Shown piece by piece: positions 34,828 through 45,601 of a DNA stretch of 64,000 nt. The DNA is from Plasmopara viticola. Lineage: Eukaryota > Oomycota > Peronosporomycetes > Peronosporales > Peronosporaceae. A model generated the notes under the pieces. The model worked only from the letters and a program-made list of their open reading frames with translations, was not told the origin of the DNA and ran no database searches. The DNA is taken from contig MBPM02000031.1 in NCBI GenBank assembly GCA_001695595.3, positions 1 through 64,000 of the forward strand, written 5' to 3'. A program made the translations under genes and the position numbers. Numbering within the stretch: the stretch's first letter is position 1; every line of letters begins with the position of its first letter.

Positions 34828-34900
34828 TGGACACTAGTGGTATCGATCCCCCTACCTCCCGCATGCGAAGTGGGCGCTCAACCATTTGAGCTAAGCGCCC
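34828..34900 (-). pseudogene. Degraded tRNA-Ala, type A
   Basis: Equivalent of 32,810-32,881 with the full 73 nt. Confidence 0.6.
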
Positions 34901-35163
34901 TGACAAGTTTGTGCAACCCACAGACAACACGTACTTCACTGATGTATTACTGAGCGAAACTAGAGAAGTAAGGCCAAGTACTTTGGATGTTCATATGGCT
35001 ACACATATGATAGTGCTGTAGAAAAGAAAAAGAATTATTTTCTCAGAAATGTACTAAACACTTCTCGAGCTTTACCGGTTAGAAATTGGTTACCATATGA
35101 TGTCGAAGCACTCGTAAGGTGAAGAGGTTCAGGATCCATCAGAAGCTTTCATGATGTAACAAG

Positions 35164-35236
35164 TGGATCCTGGGGGTATCGATCCCCCTACCTCCCGCAT
35201 GCGAAGCGGGCGCTCTACCATTTGAGCCAAGCGCCC
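35164..35236 (-). pseudogene. Hybrid tRNA-Ala
   Basis: Equivalent of 33,145-33,217. Confidence 0.65.
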
Positions 35237-35479
35237 TGACAAGTTTGTGCATTCCATAGACAATACGTTCTTCACTTATATATTACTGAGCGAAACTAGA
35301 GAAGTAAGACCAAGAACTTTGGATGTTCGTATGGCTACACATATGATAGTGCTGTAGGAAAGAAAAAGAATTATTTAAAAATGTACTAAACACTTCTCAA
35401 GCTTTACCAATTTGAAATTGGTTACCATACGATGTCGAAGCACTCGGAAGGCCATTAAAAGCTTTCATGATGTAGCAAG

Positions 35480-35551
35480 TGGATCCTGGGGTATCGATCC
35501 CTCTACCTCCCGCATGCGAAGTGGGCGCTCTACCATTTGAGCTAAGTGCCA
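35480..35551 (-). pseudogene. tRNA-Ala type B, 72 nt
   Basis: Equivalent of 33,465-33,536. Confidence 0.75.
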
Positions 35552-35990
35552 ATTGGGTGTAGACGGTCCAACAAAATATTTGCGACCCCGAACAAGATAA
35601 GAAAAGTAACAAGACGAAAAATCGATTATAGGTGTATAGAAGCTTAGCTAAGTCGAGAAGCTATAGGTTGAGTAATTTCTTTAATACATGAAATTTTTAA
35701 CTCAGCGAAGCGCTCTGACAAGCTAGTGCATCCCACTTAGCTTTTTAGCATATTGCAAACTCACACCATCAAGACAACGCGCATTTTCAAGGCGATTTAC
35801 AGTTCGCCGAGCAATACAAGATTAACGATTGTTTGACACTTAAATGGCTACACCCATACCGGTGTTGGATTCTCGTATAAACGAACCAAAATCGTTGAAG
35901 TTTATCCACGGTTGACGATTTATTATCATTAGATGTCGAAGCACTCGCTAGGTAAAAAGTGCGCGCTTATGACTTCCATGATGTAACAAG

Positions 35991-36063
35991 TGGACACTAG
36001 TGGTATCGATCCCCCTACCTCCCCCATGCGAAGCGGGCGCTCTACCTTTTGAGCTAAGCGCCC
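35991..36063 (-). pseudogene. Degraded tRNA-Ala (CGC), type A
   Basis: Anticodon stem 3' strand GGGGG in place of GCGGG, D loop changed (accttttgag on the plus strand), T stem CCACT. Confidence 0.58.
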
Positions 36064-36326
36064 TGACAAGTTTGTGCATCCCACAGACAACACGTACTTC
36101 ACTAATATGTTACAGAGCAAAACTAGAGAAGTAAGACCAAGAACTTTGGATGTTCATATGGCTACACATATGATAGTGCTGGTAGGAAAGAAAAAGAATT
36201 ATTTCTCAGAAATGTACTAAACACTTCTCAAGCTTTACCGGCTAGAAACTGATTACTATACGATGTCAAAGCACTCGTAAGGTGAAAAGATTCAGGATCC
36301 ATTAGAAACTTTCATGATGTAACAAG

Positions 36327-36399
36327 TGGATCCTGGGGGTATCGATCTCTCTACTTCCCGCATGCGAAGTGGGCGCTCTACCATTTGAGCTAAGTGCCA
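36327..36399 (-). pseudogene. tRNA-Ala type B
   Basis: Same allele as 32,297-32,369. Confidence 0.75.
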
Positions 36400-36839
36400 A
36401 TTGGGTGTAGACGGTCCAACAAAATATTTGCGACCCCGAACAAGATAAGAAAAGTAACAAGACGAAAAATCGATTATAGGTGTATAGAAGCTTAGCTAAG
36501 TCGAGAAGCTATAGGTTGAGTAATTTCTTTAATACATGAAATTTTTAACTGAGCGAAGCGCTCTGACAAGCTAGTGCATCCCACTTAGCTTTTTGGGCAT
36601 ATTGCAAACTCACACCATCAAGACAACGCGCATTTTCAAGGCGTTTTACAGTTCGCCGAGCAATACAAGATTAACGATTGTTTGACACTTAAATGGCTAC
36701 ACCCATACCGGTGTTGGATTCTCGTATAAACGAACCAAAATCGTTGAAGTTTATCCACGGTTGACGATTTATTATCATTAGATGTCGAAGCACTCGCTAG
36801 GTAAAAAGTGCGCGCTTATGACTTCCATGATGTAACAAG

Positions 36840-36912
36840 TGGACACTAGTGGTATCGATCCCCCTACCTCCCCCATGCGAAGCGGGCGCTCTACCTTTTG
36901 AGCTAAGCGCCC
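36840..36912 (-). pseudogene. Degraded tRNA-Ala (CGC), type A
   Basis: Same unusual changes as 35,991-36,063, 849 bp away, so a recent duplicate. Confidence 0.58.
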
Positions 36913-37175
36913 TGACAAGTTTGTGCATCCCACAGACAACACGTACTTCACTAATATGTTACAGAGCAAAACTAGAGAAGTAAGACCAAGAACTTTGGAT
37001 GTTCATATGGCTACACATATGATAGTGCTGGTAGGAAAGAAAAAAAATTATTTCTCAGAAATGTACTAAACACTTCTCAAGCTTTACCGGTTAGAAATTG
37101 ATTACTATACGATGTCAAAGCACTCGTAAGGTGAAAAGATTCAGGATCCATTAGAAACTTTCATGATGTAACAAG

Positions 37176-37248
37176 TGGATCCTGGGGGTATCGATCTCTC
37201 TACTTCCCGCATGCGAAGTGGGCGCTCTACCATTTGAGCTAAGTGCCA
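37176..37248 (-). pseudogene. tRNA-Ala type B
   Basis: Same allele as 36,327-36,399. Confidence 0.75.
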
Positions 37249-37691
37249 ATTGGGGTGTAGACGGTCCAACAAAATATTTGCGACCCCGATCAAGATAAGA
37301 AAAGTAACAAGACGAAAAGTCGTTTATAGGTGTATAGAAGCTTAGCTAAGCCGCGAAGCTATAGGATGAGTAATTTTTTTGAATACATGACTTTTTTAAC
37401 TCAGCGAAGCGCTCTGACAAGCTAGTGCATCCAACTTAGCTTTTATTTGCATATTGCAAACTCACACTATCTAGACAACGCGCATTTTCGAGGAGATTTA
37501 CAGTTTGCCGAGCAATACAAGATTAACGATTGTTTGACACTTCAATGGCTACACCCATACCGGTGTTGGATTCTCGTATAAACGAACCAAAATCGTCGAA
37601 GGTTATGCAAGGTTGACGATTTTTGATCATTAGATGTCGAAGCACTCGCTAGGTAAAAAGTGCGCGCTTATGACTTCCATGATGTAACAAG

Positions 37692-37764
37692 TGGACACTA
37701 GTGGTATCGATCCCCCTACCTCCCGCATGCGAAGTGGGCGCTCAACCATTTGAGCTAAGCGCCC
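37692..37764 (-). pseudogene. Degraded tRNA-Ala, type A
   Basis: Same allele as 30,795-30,867. Confidence 0.6.
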
Positions 37765-38027
37765 TGACAAGTTTGTGCATCCCACAGACAACACGTACTT
37801 CACTGATGTATTACTGAGCGAAACTAGAGAAGTAAGGCCAAGTACTTTGGATGTTCATATGGCTACACATATGATAGTGCTGTAGGAAAGAAAAAGAATT
37901 ATTTTCTCAGAAATGTACTAAACACTTCTCAAGCTTTACCGGTTAGAAATTGGTTACCATACGATGTCGAAGCACTCGTAAGGTGAAGAGGTTCAGGATC
38001 CATTAGAAGCTTTCATGATGTAACAAG

Positions 38028-38100
38028 TGGATCCTGGGGGTATCGATCCCCCTACCTCCCGCATGCGAAGCGGGCGCTCTACCATTTGAGCTAAGCGCCC
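38028..38100 (-). pseudogene. Hybrid tRNA-Ala
   Basis: Type A 5' half with type B 3' acceptor strand; anticodon and T stems intact. Confidence 0.65.
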
Positions 38101-38347
38101 TGACAAGTTTGTGCATTTCATAGACAACACGTTCTTCAATTATATATTACTGAGCGAAACTAGAGAAGTAAGACCAAGAACTTTGGATGTTCGTATGGCT
38201 ACACATATGATAGTGCTGTAGGAAAGAAAAAGAATTATTTTCTCAAAAATGTACTAAACACTTCTCAAGCTTTACCGATTTGAAATTGGTTACCATACGA
38301 TGTCGAAGCACTCGGAAGGCCATTGAAAGCTTTCATGATGTAACAAG

Positions 38348-38420
38348 TGGATCCTGGGGGTAAAGATCCCTCTACCTCCCGCATGCGAAGTGGGCGCTCT
38401 ACCATTTGAGCTAAGTGCCA
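38348..38420 (-). pseudogene. tRNA-Ala type B, broken T loop
   Basis: The T loop is altered (gggggtaaagatccc on the plus strand), destroying the B box. Confidence 0.75.
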
Positions 38421-38861
38421 ATTGGGGTGTTGACGGTCCAACAAAATATTTGCGACCCCGATCAAGATAAGAAAAGTAACAAGACGAAAAATCGATTATA
38501 GGTGTATAGAAGCTTAGCTAAGCCGAGAAGCTATAGGATGAGTAGATTTTTGAATACATGACATTTTTAACTGAGCGAAGCGCTCTGACAAGCTAGTGCA
38601 TCCCACTTAGCTTTTTAGGCATATTGCAAATTCACACCATCAAGACAACGCGCATTTTCAAGGCGTTTTACAGTTCGCCGAGCAATACAAGATTAACGAT
38701 TGTTTGACACTTAAATGGCTACTTCCATACCGGTGTTGGATTCTCGTATAAACGAACCAAAATCGTTAAAGTTTATCCACGGTTGACGATTTGTTATCAT
38801 TAGATGTCGAAGCACTCGCTAGGTAAAAAGTGCGCGCTTATGACTTCCATGATGTAACAAG

Positions 38862-38934
38862 TGGACACTGGGGGTATCGATCCCCCTACCTCCCGCATGC
38901 GAAGCGGGCGCTTTACCATTTGAGCTAAGCGCCC
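38862..38934 (-). tRNA. tRNA-Ala (CGC), type A, one D-stem mismatch
   Basis: Acceptor, anticodon and T arms intact. The D stem 3' strand is AAGC instead of GAGC. Confidence 0.6.
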
Positions 38935-39182
38935 TGACAAGTTTGTGCATCCCACAGACAACACGTACTTCACTAATATATTATTGAGCGAAAGTAGAGA
39001 AGTAAGATCAAGAACTTTGAATGTTCGTATGGCTACACATATAATAGTGCTGGTAGGAAAGAAAAAGAATTATTTTCTCAGAAATGTACTAAACACTTCT
39101 CAAGCTTTACCGGTTAGAAATTGGTTACCATACGATGTCGAAGCACTCGTAAGGCCATTAGAAGCTTTCATGATGTAACAAG

Positions 39183-39255
39183 TGGATCCTGGGGGTATCG
39201 ATCCCTCTACCTCCCGCATGCGAAGTGGGCGCTCTACCATTTGAGCTAAGTGCCA
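39183..39255 (-). pseudogene. tRNA-Ala type B
   Basis: Reference type B body. Confidence 0.8.
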
Positions 39256-39660
39256 ATTGGGGTGTAGACGGTCCAACAAAAATTTGCGACCCCGATCAAG
39301 ATAAGAAAAGTAACAAGACGAAAAATCGATTATAGGTGTATAAGTATAAAAGCTTAGCTAAGCCGAGAAGTTATCGGTTGAGTATTTTTTTAATACATGA
39401 AATTTTTTATTGAATGAAGCGCCCTGACAAGCTAGTGCATCTCACTTAGCTTTTTCACGCATATTGCAAACTTACACTATCAAGACAACGCGCATTTTCA
39501 AGAGTTTTACAAATCGCCGAGCAATCAAGATTCACGATTGTTTGACACTTTAATAGCTACACCCACACCGGTGTTGGATTCTCGAATAAACGAACCAAGA
39601 TCGTTGAAGTTTATCCTCGTTTGACGATTTTTTATCATGAGATGTCGAAGCACTCGCTAG

Positions 39661-39730
39661 TTTTTTTTTCATTTTTACATGCGCAAAACGCTTGTTTTCG
39701 CCTATTATTGGAAACTGTAATAATCGGCTT
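39661..39730. mobile_element. Truncated fold-back insertion
   Basis: Inserted at CGCTAG in spacer 3. Shares about 70 bp with the left part of 40,739-40,879 (cgcaaaacg, gttttcgcctat, ggaaact) but lacks the right arm, ending at AATCGGCTT. Confidence 0.55.
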
Positions 39731-39752
39731 ATGACTTATATGATGTAACAAG

Positions 39753-39825
39753 TAAACACTGGGGGTATCGATCCCCCTACCTCCCGCATGCGAAGCGGGC
39801 GCTCTATCATTTGAGCTAAGCGCCA
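39753..39825 (-). pseudogene. Degraded tRNA-Ala (CGC), type A
   Basis: 5' end TGGCGCT and 3' strand AGTGTTT: 1-72 mismatched and 2-71 a wobble. Directly followed by spacer 2. Confidence 0.6.
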
Positions 39826-40265
39826 ACTGGGGTGTAGACGGTCCAACGAAATATTTGCGACCCCGATCAAGATAAAGAAGGTAACAAGACGAAAAATCGA
39901 TTATAGGTGTATAGAAGTTTAGCTAAGCCGAGAAGCTACAGGTTGAGTAATCTTTTTAATACATGACATTTTTTCTTGAGCGAAGCGCCCTGACAAGCTA
40001 GTGCATCCCACTTAGCTTTTCACGCATATTGCAAACTCACACTATCAAGACAACGCGGATTTTCAAGAGTTTTACGGATCGCCGAGCAATACAAGAATCA
40101 CGATTGTTTGACACTTTGATGGCTACGCCCACACCGGTGTTGGATTCTCGTAGAACCGAACCAGAATCGTTGATGTTTATCCACGATTAAATATTTGTTA
40201 TCATGAGATGTCGAGGCACTCGCTAGGTAAAATGTGTGCGCTTATGACTTTCTTGATGTAACAAG

Positions 40266-40338
40266 TGGACACTGGGGGTATCGATCCCTCTACCTCCCGC
40301 ATGCGAAGTGGGCGCTCTATCATTTGAGCTAAGCGCCA
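40266..40338 (-). pseudogene. Degraded tRNA-Ala (CGC), mixed type
   Basis: 5' end TGGCGCT with 3' AGTGTCC; A30-C40 and one T-stem mismatch; D loop changed. Confidence 0.6.
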
Positions 40339-40738
40339 ACTGGGGTGTAGACGGTCCAACGAAATATTTGCGACCCCGATCAAGATAAAGAAGGTAACAA
40401 GACGAAAAATCGATTATAGGTGTATAAAAGCTTAGCTAAGCCGAGAAGCTATAGGATGAGTAATTTTTTTAATACATGACATTTTTAACTGAGCGAAGCG
40501 CCCCGACAAGCTAGTGCATCCCACTTAGCTTTTCAGGCATATTGCAAACTCACACTATATAGACAACGCGCATTTTCAAAAGTTTTACGGATCGCCGAGC
40601 AATCAAGATTCACGATTGTTTGACACTTTAATGGCTACACCCATACCGGTGTTGGATTCTCGTATAAACGAACCAAAATCGTTGAAGTTTATCCACGGTT
40701 GACGATTTGTTATCATTAGATGTCGAAGCACTCGCTAG

Positions 40739-40879
40739 TTTTATTTTTCATTTTTACACGCGCAAAACGGTTGTTTTCGCCTATCATTGGAAACTATATA
40801 AATCGGCTTATTAACTGATGACAAATACAAAGGTTCTTGCTTTTGTATTTGTTCTCAATTAAGAAGCCGATTTATTATG
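40739..40879. mobile_element. Fold-back (MITE-like) insertion in array spacer
   Basis: About 140 bp inserted between CGCTAG and TGTGCGCTTATG of spacer 3. It holds a long hairpin: AATCGGCTT (40,801-40,809) pairs with AAGCCGATT (40,864-40,872), and ACAAATACAAA (40,821-40,831) pairs with TTTTGTATTTGT (40,841-40,852). Confidence 0.6.
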
Positions 40880-40908
40880 TGCGCTTATGACTTCCATGAT
40901 GTAACAAG

Positions 40909-40980
40909 TAAACAATGGGGGTATCGTTCCCTTTACCTCCCGCATGCAAAGCGGCGCTCAACCATTTGAGCTAAGCGCCC
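40909..40980 (-). pseudogene. Degraded tRNA-Ala with TGC anticodon
   Basis: 72 nt. The loop reads TTTGCAT, so the anticodon is TGC (still alanine). The anticodon stem is one pair short and the T stem and acceptor 3' strand are damaged. Confidence 0.6.
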
Positions 40981-41244
40981 TGACAAGTTTGTGCATCCTA
41001 AAGACAACACGTACCTCACTGATATATTACTGAGCGAAACTTGAGCAGTATAACCAAGAACTTCGGATGTTCATATGGCTACACATATGGCAGTGCTGCT
41101 AGGAAAGAAAAAGAATTATTTTCTCAGAAATGTAATTAACACCTTGCAAGCTTTTCCGGTTAGAAATTGATTACCATACGATGTCAAAGCACTCATAAGG
41201 TGAAAAGGTTCAGGATCCATTAGAAGCTTTCATGATGTAACAAG

Positions 41245-41317
41245 TGGATCCAGGGGGTATCGATTTCTCTACCTTCCGAATGCGAAGTAGGCGCTCTACC
41301 ATTTATGCTAAGTGCCA
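41245..41317 (-). pseudogene. tRNA-Ala type B, heavily degraded
   Basis: Further losses in the D stem (atttatgct), anticodon stem and T loop. Confidence 0.7.
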
Positions 41318-41740
41318 ATTGGGTTGTAGGCGGTCCAACAAAATATTTGCAACACCGATCAAGATAAGAGAAGTAACAAGACGAAAAAATGAATCTAGGT
41401 TTTTAGAAGCTTAGCTAAGCCGAGAAACTATAGGTTGAGTAATTTTTTTAATACATGACGTGAGCGAAGCGCCCTGACAAGCTAGTGCATCCCACTTAGC
41501 TTTTCATGCATATTGCAAACTAACACTATTTAGACAACGCGCATTTTAAGGGTTTTACGGATCGCCGGACAATACAAGATTTACGATTGTTTGACACTTT
41601 AATGGCTACACCCATACCGGTGTCGGATTCTCGTAAAAACGAACCAAAATTGTTAAAGTCTATCCACGGTTATCATCATGAGATGTCGAAGCACTCGCTT
41701 GGTAAAAAGTGTGCGCTTATGACTTACATGATGTAACAAG

Positions 41741-41813
41741 TGGACACTGGGGGTATCGATCCCCCTACCTCCCGCATGCGAAGCGGGCGCTCTACCGTTT
41801 GAGCTAAGCGCCC
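41741..41813 (-). tRNA. tRNA-Ala (CGC), type A
   Basis: All stems and the anticodon are as in 103-175; the single change is in the D loop (AAACGGTA). The best-preserved copy in the diverged right half. Confidence 0.8.
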
Positions 41814-42080
41814 TGACAAGTTTGTGCATCCCACAGACAACACGTACTTCACTGATATATTACTGAGCAAAACTAGAGAAGTAAGACCATGAACTTTGGA
41901 TGTTCATATGGCTACACATATGATAATGCTGGTAGGAAAGAAGAAAAATTATTTTCTCAGAAGTGTACTAGACATCTTGCAAGCTTTACCGGTAAGAAAT
42001 TGGTTACTACCATACGATGTCGAAGCCCTCGTAAGGTGAAAAGGTTCAGGATCCATTAGAAGTTTTCTGAATGTAGCAAG

Positions 42081-42153
42081 TGGATCCTGGAGGTATCAAT
42101 CCCTCTTCCTCCCGCATGCGAAGTGGGCGCTCTACCATTTGAGCTAAGTGCCA
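42081..42153 (-). pseudogene. tRNA-Ala type B
   Basis: Type B with T-arm changes (ggaggtatcaatccc on the plus strand). Confidence 0.72.
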
Positions 42154-42502
42154 ATTGGGGTGTAGACGGTCCAACAAAATATTTGCGGTCCCGATCAAGA
42201 TAAAGAAGATAACAAGACGAAAAATCGATTATAGGTGTATAAAAGCTTAGCTTAGCCGAGAAGCTATAGGTTGAGTAATTTCTTTAATACATGAGATTTT
42301 TAACTGAGCGAAGCGCCCTGACAAGCTAGTGCATACCACTTAGCTTTTCACGCATATTGCAAACTCACACTATTAAGACAACGCGCATTTTCAAGAGTTT
42401 TACGGATCGCCGTTTATCCACGGTTAACGATTCGTTATCATTAGATGTCGACGCACTCGCTAGGTAAAAAGTGTGCGCTTATGACTTCCATGATGTAACA
42501 AG

Positions 42503-42575
42503 TGGACACTGGGGGTATCGATCCCCCTACCTCCCGCATGCGAAGCGGGCGATCTATTATTTGAGCTAAGCGCCC
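42503..42575 (-). pseudogene. Degraded tRNA-Ala (CGC), type A
   Basis: Acceptor, anticodon and T arms intact, but the D loop has lost G18-G19 (AAATAATA) and the D stem has a mismatch. Confidence 0.6.
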
Positions 42576-42839
42576 TGACAAGTTTGTGCATTCCATAGAC
42601 AACACGTACTTCACTAATATGTTACTGAGCGAAACTAGAGAAGTAAGACCAAGAACTTTGGATGTTCATATGGCTACACATATGATAGTGCTGGTAGGAA
42701 AGAAAAAGAATTATTTTCTCAGAAATGTACTAAACACTTCTCAAGCTATACCGGTTAAAAATTGGTTACCATACAATGTCGAAGCACTCGTAAGGTGAAA
42801 AGGTTCAGGATCCATTAGAAGCTTTCATGATGTAACAAG

Positions 42840-42912
42840 TGGATCCTGGGGGAATCGATCCCTCTACCTCCCGCATGCGAAGTGGGCGCTCTACCATTTG
42901 AGCTAAGTGCCA
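42840..42912 (-). pseudogene. tRNA-Ala type B
   Basis: Type B with one T-loop change. Confidence 0.75.
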
Positions 42913-43353
42913 ATTGGGGTGTAGACGGTCCAACAAAATATTTGCGACCCCGATCAAGATAAGAAAAGTAACAAGACGAAAAATCGATTATAGGTGTATA
43001 GAAGCTTAGCTAAGCCGAGAAGCTATAGGATGAGTATTTTTTTTTATACATGACACTTTTAACTGAGCGAAGCGCTCTGACAAGCTAGTGAATACCACTC
43101 AGCTTTTCACGCATAATGCAAACTCACACTATCTAGACAACGCGCATTTCCAAGGAGTTTTGCAGTTCGCCGAGCAACACAAGATTAACGATTGTTTGAC
43201 ACTTTAATGGCTACACCCATACCGATGTCGGATTCTCGTATAAACGAACCAAAATCGTTGAAGTTTGTGCACGGTTGACGATTTGTTATCATTAGATGTC
43301 GAAGCACTCGCTAGGTAAAAAGTGTGCGCTTATGACTTCCATGATGTAACAAG

Positions 43354-43426
43354 TGGACACTGGGGGTATCGATCCCTCTACCTTCCGCATGCGAAGCGGG
43401 CGCTCTACCATTTGAGCTAAGCGCCC
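43354..43426 (-). tRNA. tRNA-Ala (CGC), type A, two stem mismatches
   Basis: Acceptor and D arm intact; one mismatch at the base of the anticodon stem (27-43) and one in the T stem. Confidence 0.55.
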
Positions 43427-43689
43427 TGACAAATTTGTGCATCCCACAGACAACACGTACTTCACTAATATAGTACTGAGCAAAACTAGAGAAGTAAGAC
43501 CAAGAACTTTGGATGTTCATATGGCTACACATATGATAGTGCTGTAGGAAAGAATAAGAGGTTTTTTTTCAGAAATATACTAAACACTTCGCAAGCTTTG
43601 CCGGTTAGAAATTGGTTACCATACGATGTCGAAGCACTCGTAAGGTGAAAAGGTTCAGGTTTCATTAGAAGCTTTCATGATGTGACAAA

Positions 43690-43762
43690 TGAATTCTGGG
43701 GGTATCGATCCCTCCACCTCCCGCATGCGAAGTTGGCGCTCTACCATTTGAGCTAAGTGCCA
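43690..43762 (-). pseudogene. tRNA-Ala type B, heavily degraded
   Basis: Acceptor 3' strand and anticodon stem further mutated. Confidence 0.7.
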
Positions 43763-44200
43763 ATTGGGGTGTAGACGGTCCAACAAAATATTTGCGACCC
43801 CGAACAAGATAAATAAAGTAACAAGACGAAAAATCGATTATAGGTGTGTAGAAGCTTGGCTAAGCCGAGAAGCTAAAGGTTGAGTATTTTTTTATACATG
43901 ATATCTTAACTGAGCGAAGTGCTCTGACAAGCTTGTGCATCCCACTTAGCTTTTCACGCATATTGCAAACTAGCACTGTTAAGATAACGCGCATTTTCAA
44001 GAGTTTTACGGATCGCCGAGCATTACAAGATTAACGATTGTTTGACACTTTAATGGCTACACCCATACCGGTGTTGGATTCTCGTAGAAACGAACCAAAA
44101 TCGTTGATGTTTATCCACGATTAAAGATTTGTTATCATGAGATGTCGAAGCACTCGCTAGGTAAAAAAGTGTGCGCATATGACTTCCATGATGTAACAAG

Positions 44201-44273
44201 AGGACACTGAGGGTATCGATCCCCCTACATCCCGCATGCGAAGCGGGGGCTCTACTATTTGGGCTAGGTGCCA
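44201..44273 (-). pseudogene. Degraded tRNA-Ala, last copy of the array
   Basis: 5' end TGGCACC, D arm and T arm changed, discriminator changed to T. Followed by a diverged spacer 2 that fades into unrelated sequence. Confidence 0.65.
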
Positions 44274-44476
44274 ATTGGGGTGTAGACGGTCCAACAAAAT
44301 GTTTGCGACCCCGATCAAGATACAGAAAGTAACAAGACGTAAAATACATTTCAGATTAGATTGTGGGTGTATAAAAGCTTAGCCTAATCAAAGAGCTATA
44401 GGTTGTGTTAAGATTTAATCAATTAAGATCACAAACTCAAAAAACTTGCTTAAAATTGGGTTGACAAAAACTGTGG

Positions 44477-44592
44477 GGGGTTGCTGGTAATTCAATTCGC
44501 AGGTTGTATGTAACATATGCCGTTTCCATGTGTGGGATTGCTGGTAGTTCGATTCGCAGGTTGTATGTAACATATGTCGTTACCATCATATA
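44477..44592. repeat. Two-copy 57-bp tandem repeat
   Basis: TTGCTGGTA starts at 44,481 and again at 44,538; both units continue through CGCAGGTTGTATGTAACATATG. Marks the border just outside the tRNA array. Confidence 0.8.
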
Positions 44593-44679
44593 GCTATACA
44601 TATATGAAACACAAAACTTACATAAACCACGGAGAGCTAAGTAAATTCATTCGGTATTTTGCCCAAACAGTTATGCAAG

Positions 44680-45010
44680 ATCAGGGAAAAGGTTGGGGTG
44701 ACGCCCTCCTTCCAAGCGCGGGGGCTAAATGCTCGCGCGCTTCGGGCAGGTGCTCTCGGGCATCTGCAGATCTCTAACGAGTCTCACCCTCGACGCGTCG
44801 GTCTCCAGCACCAGGGCGCCACCTAGGCTCTTACCAAGTCAGAGCTATAAAAAATAATGGAAGACCCTCACGACCTCGGTGCTGGCTGCACTGCCCGCCG
44901 AACGAGACCCGACGTATGCGGACACCACTCTATGCCGTGGACTAGCCAGACTGAGCCTAGCACGTGCATAACTTGGCAACGCGATAACGTAATACAATAC
45001 AATTTAAGTC
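44680..45010 (+). mobile_element. SINE-like element, copy 1
   Basis: About 331 bp, roughly 90% alike to the inverse of 48,108-48,442 by eye. Begins near GGGAAAAGGTTGGGGTGA and ends in a TAATACAATACAA-type simple tail. Flanked by ATGCAAG at 44,673-44,679 and 45,011-45,017 (possible 7-bp target duplication). No convincing Pol III A/B boxes seen, so SINE is a working label. Confidence 0.6.
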
Positions 45011-45340
45011 ATGCAAGGAAGCGTATGGCACAGATCGACAATTCAGCGGGTGATTAGTAAGAAATAATGTGACTGTTTCGGGAAATAGTCTAACGAACGA
45101 TGTAACGAACAAGAAGCAGAACAAACGATGTGTTGAAAGGAAAGATTGGATTACCAGGGAGAATGGTCGGTCTTTCGAGCTGAGTGATGACACGATGAAA
45201 GGATCGTCTTTTAGGAGACTGACTCGTCACTTACTAAATATTAAATCTTAAACGCTGATTGGCTGTAGCAACGAGAGATGTTTGTAAATTTATAACCTTC
45301 AATCTTTCAATATTCATATACATTGCGCCTCCAAAGAGCT

Positions 45341-45601
45341 TTAGAATTCATCGCCTCCGGTGACTTGCTTGTAAAAAACACTCGACGCGGTTCTGCGAAG
45401 ATGCAATGCTCCGTGCATAGATCGTGCTAAAGTGAATACGAGCACCATTTGACCCATCCACCGATTGTAATTGCTTGGTACTGGATAGCGGGCTAAGTAG
45501 GACAGCAGAAGTCTGGATAGTTTTGTTTTCACCGCTTGACAAACTCTGCAGTTAACAGACTCAGGCGCTAGCATCGTCGTCGTTCGATCCAGAGCAGACA
45601 A
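45341..45601 (-). pseudogene. Possible Ty3/gypsy integrase relic
   Basis: An 86-codon open frame contains a CRVCQAVKTKL segment followed by PVPSNYNRW, reminiscent of the zinc-binding end of a gypsy integrase and the P-x-P-x-x-RW linker before the catalytic core. The rest does not align convincingly, so this is a weak call. Confidence 0.25.

Larger units (their letters stand above)
33218..35236. repeat. Higher-order repeat, copy 2 (2,019 bp)
   Basis: Repeats 31,204-33,217 with small indels. A third, partial copy begins at 35,237. Confidence 0.85.
24357..44440. repeat. Diverged right part of the tRNA-Ala array
   Basis: Same building blocks, but with base changes, frameshifting indels, hybrid tRNA copies and irregular spacing: 513 to 1,752 bp between successive type A positions. 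Similarity fades at about 44,440, after a spacer 2-like tail containing AGCTATAGGTTGTGTTAAGATT. Confidence 0.93.

Noticed and set aside
4369..44440. CRISPR-like direct repeats.
   Set aside because: Repeats are ~830 bp with conserved spacers, in eukaryotic DNA, and contain tRNAs; no CRISPR character.
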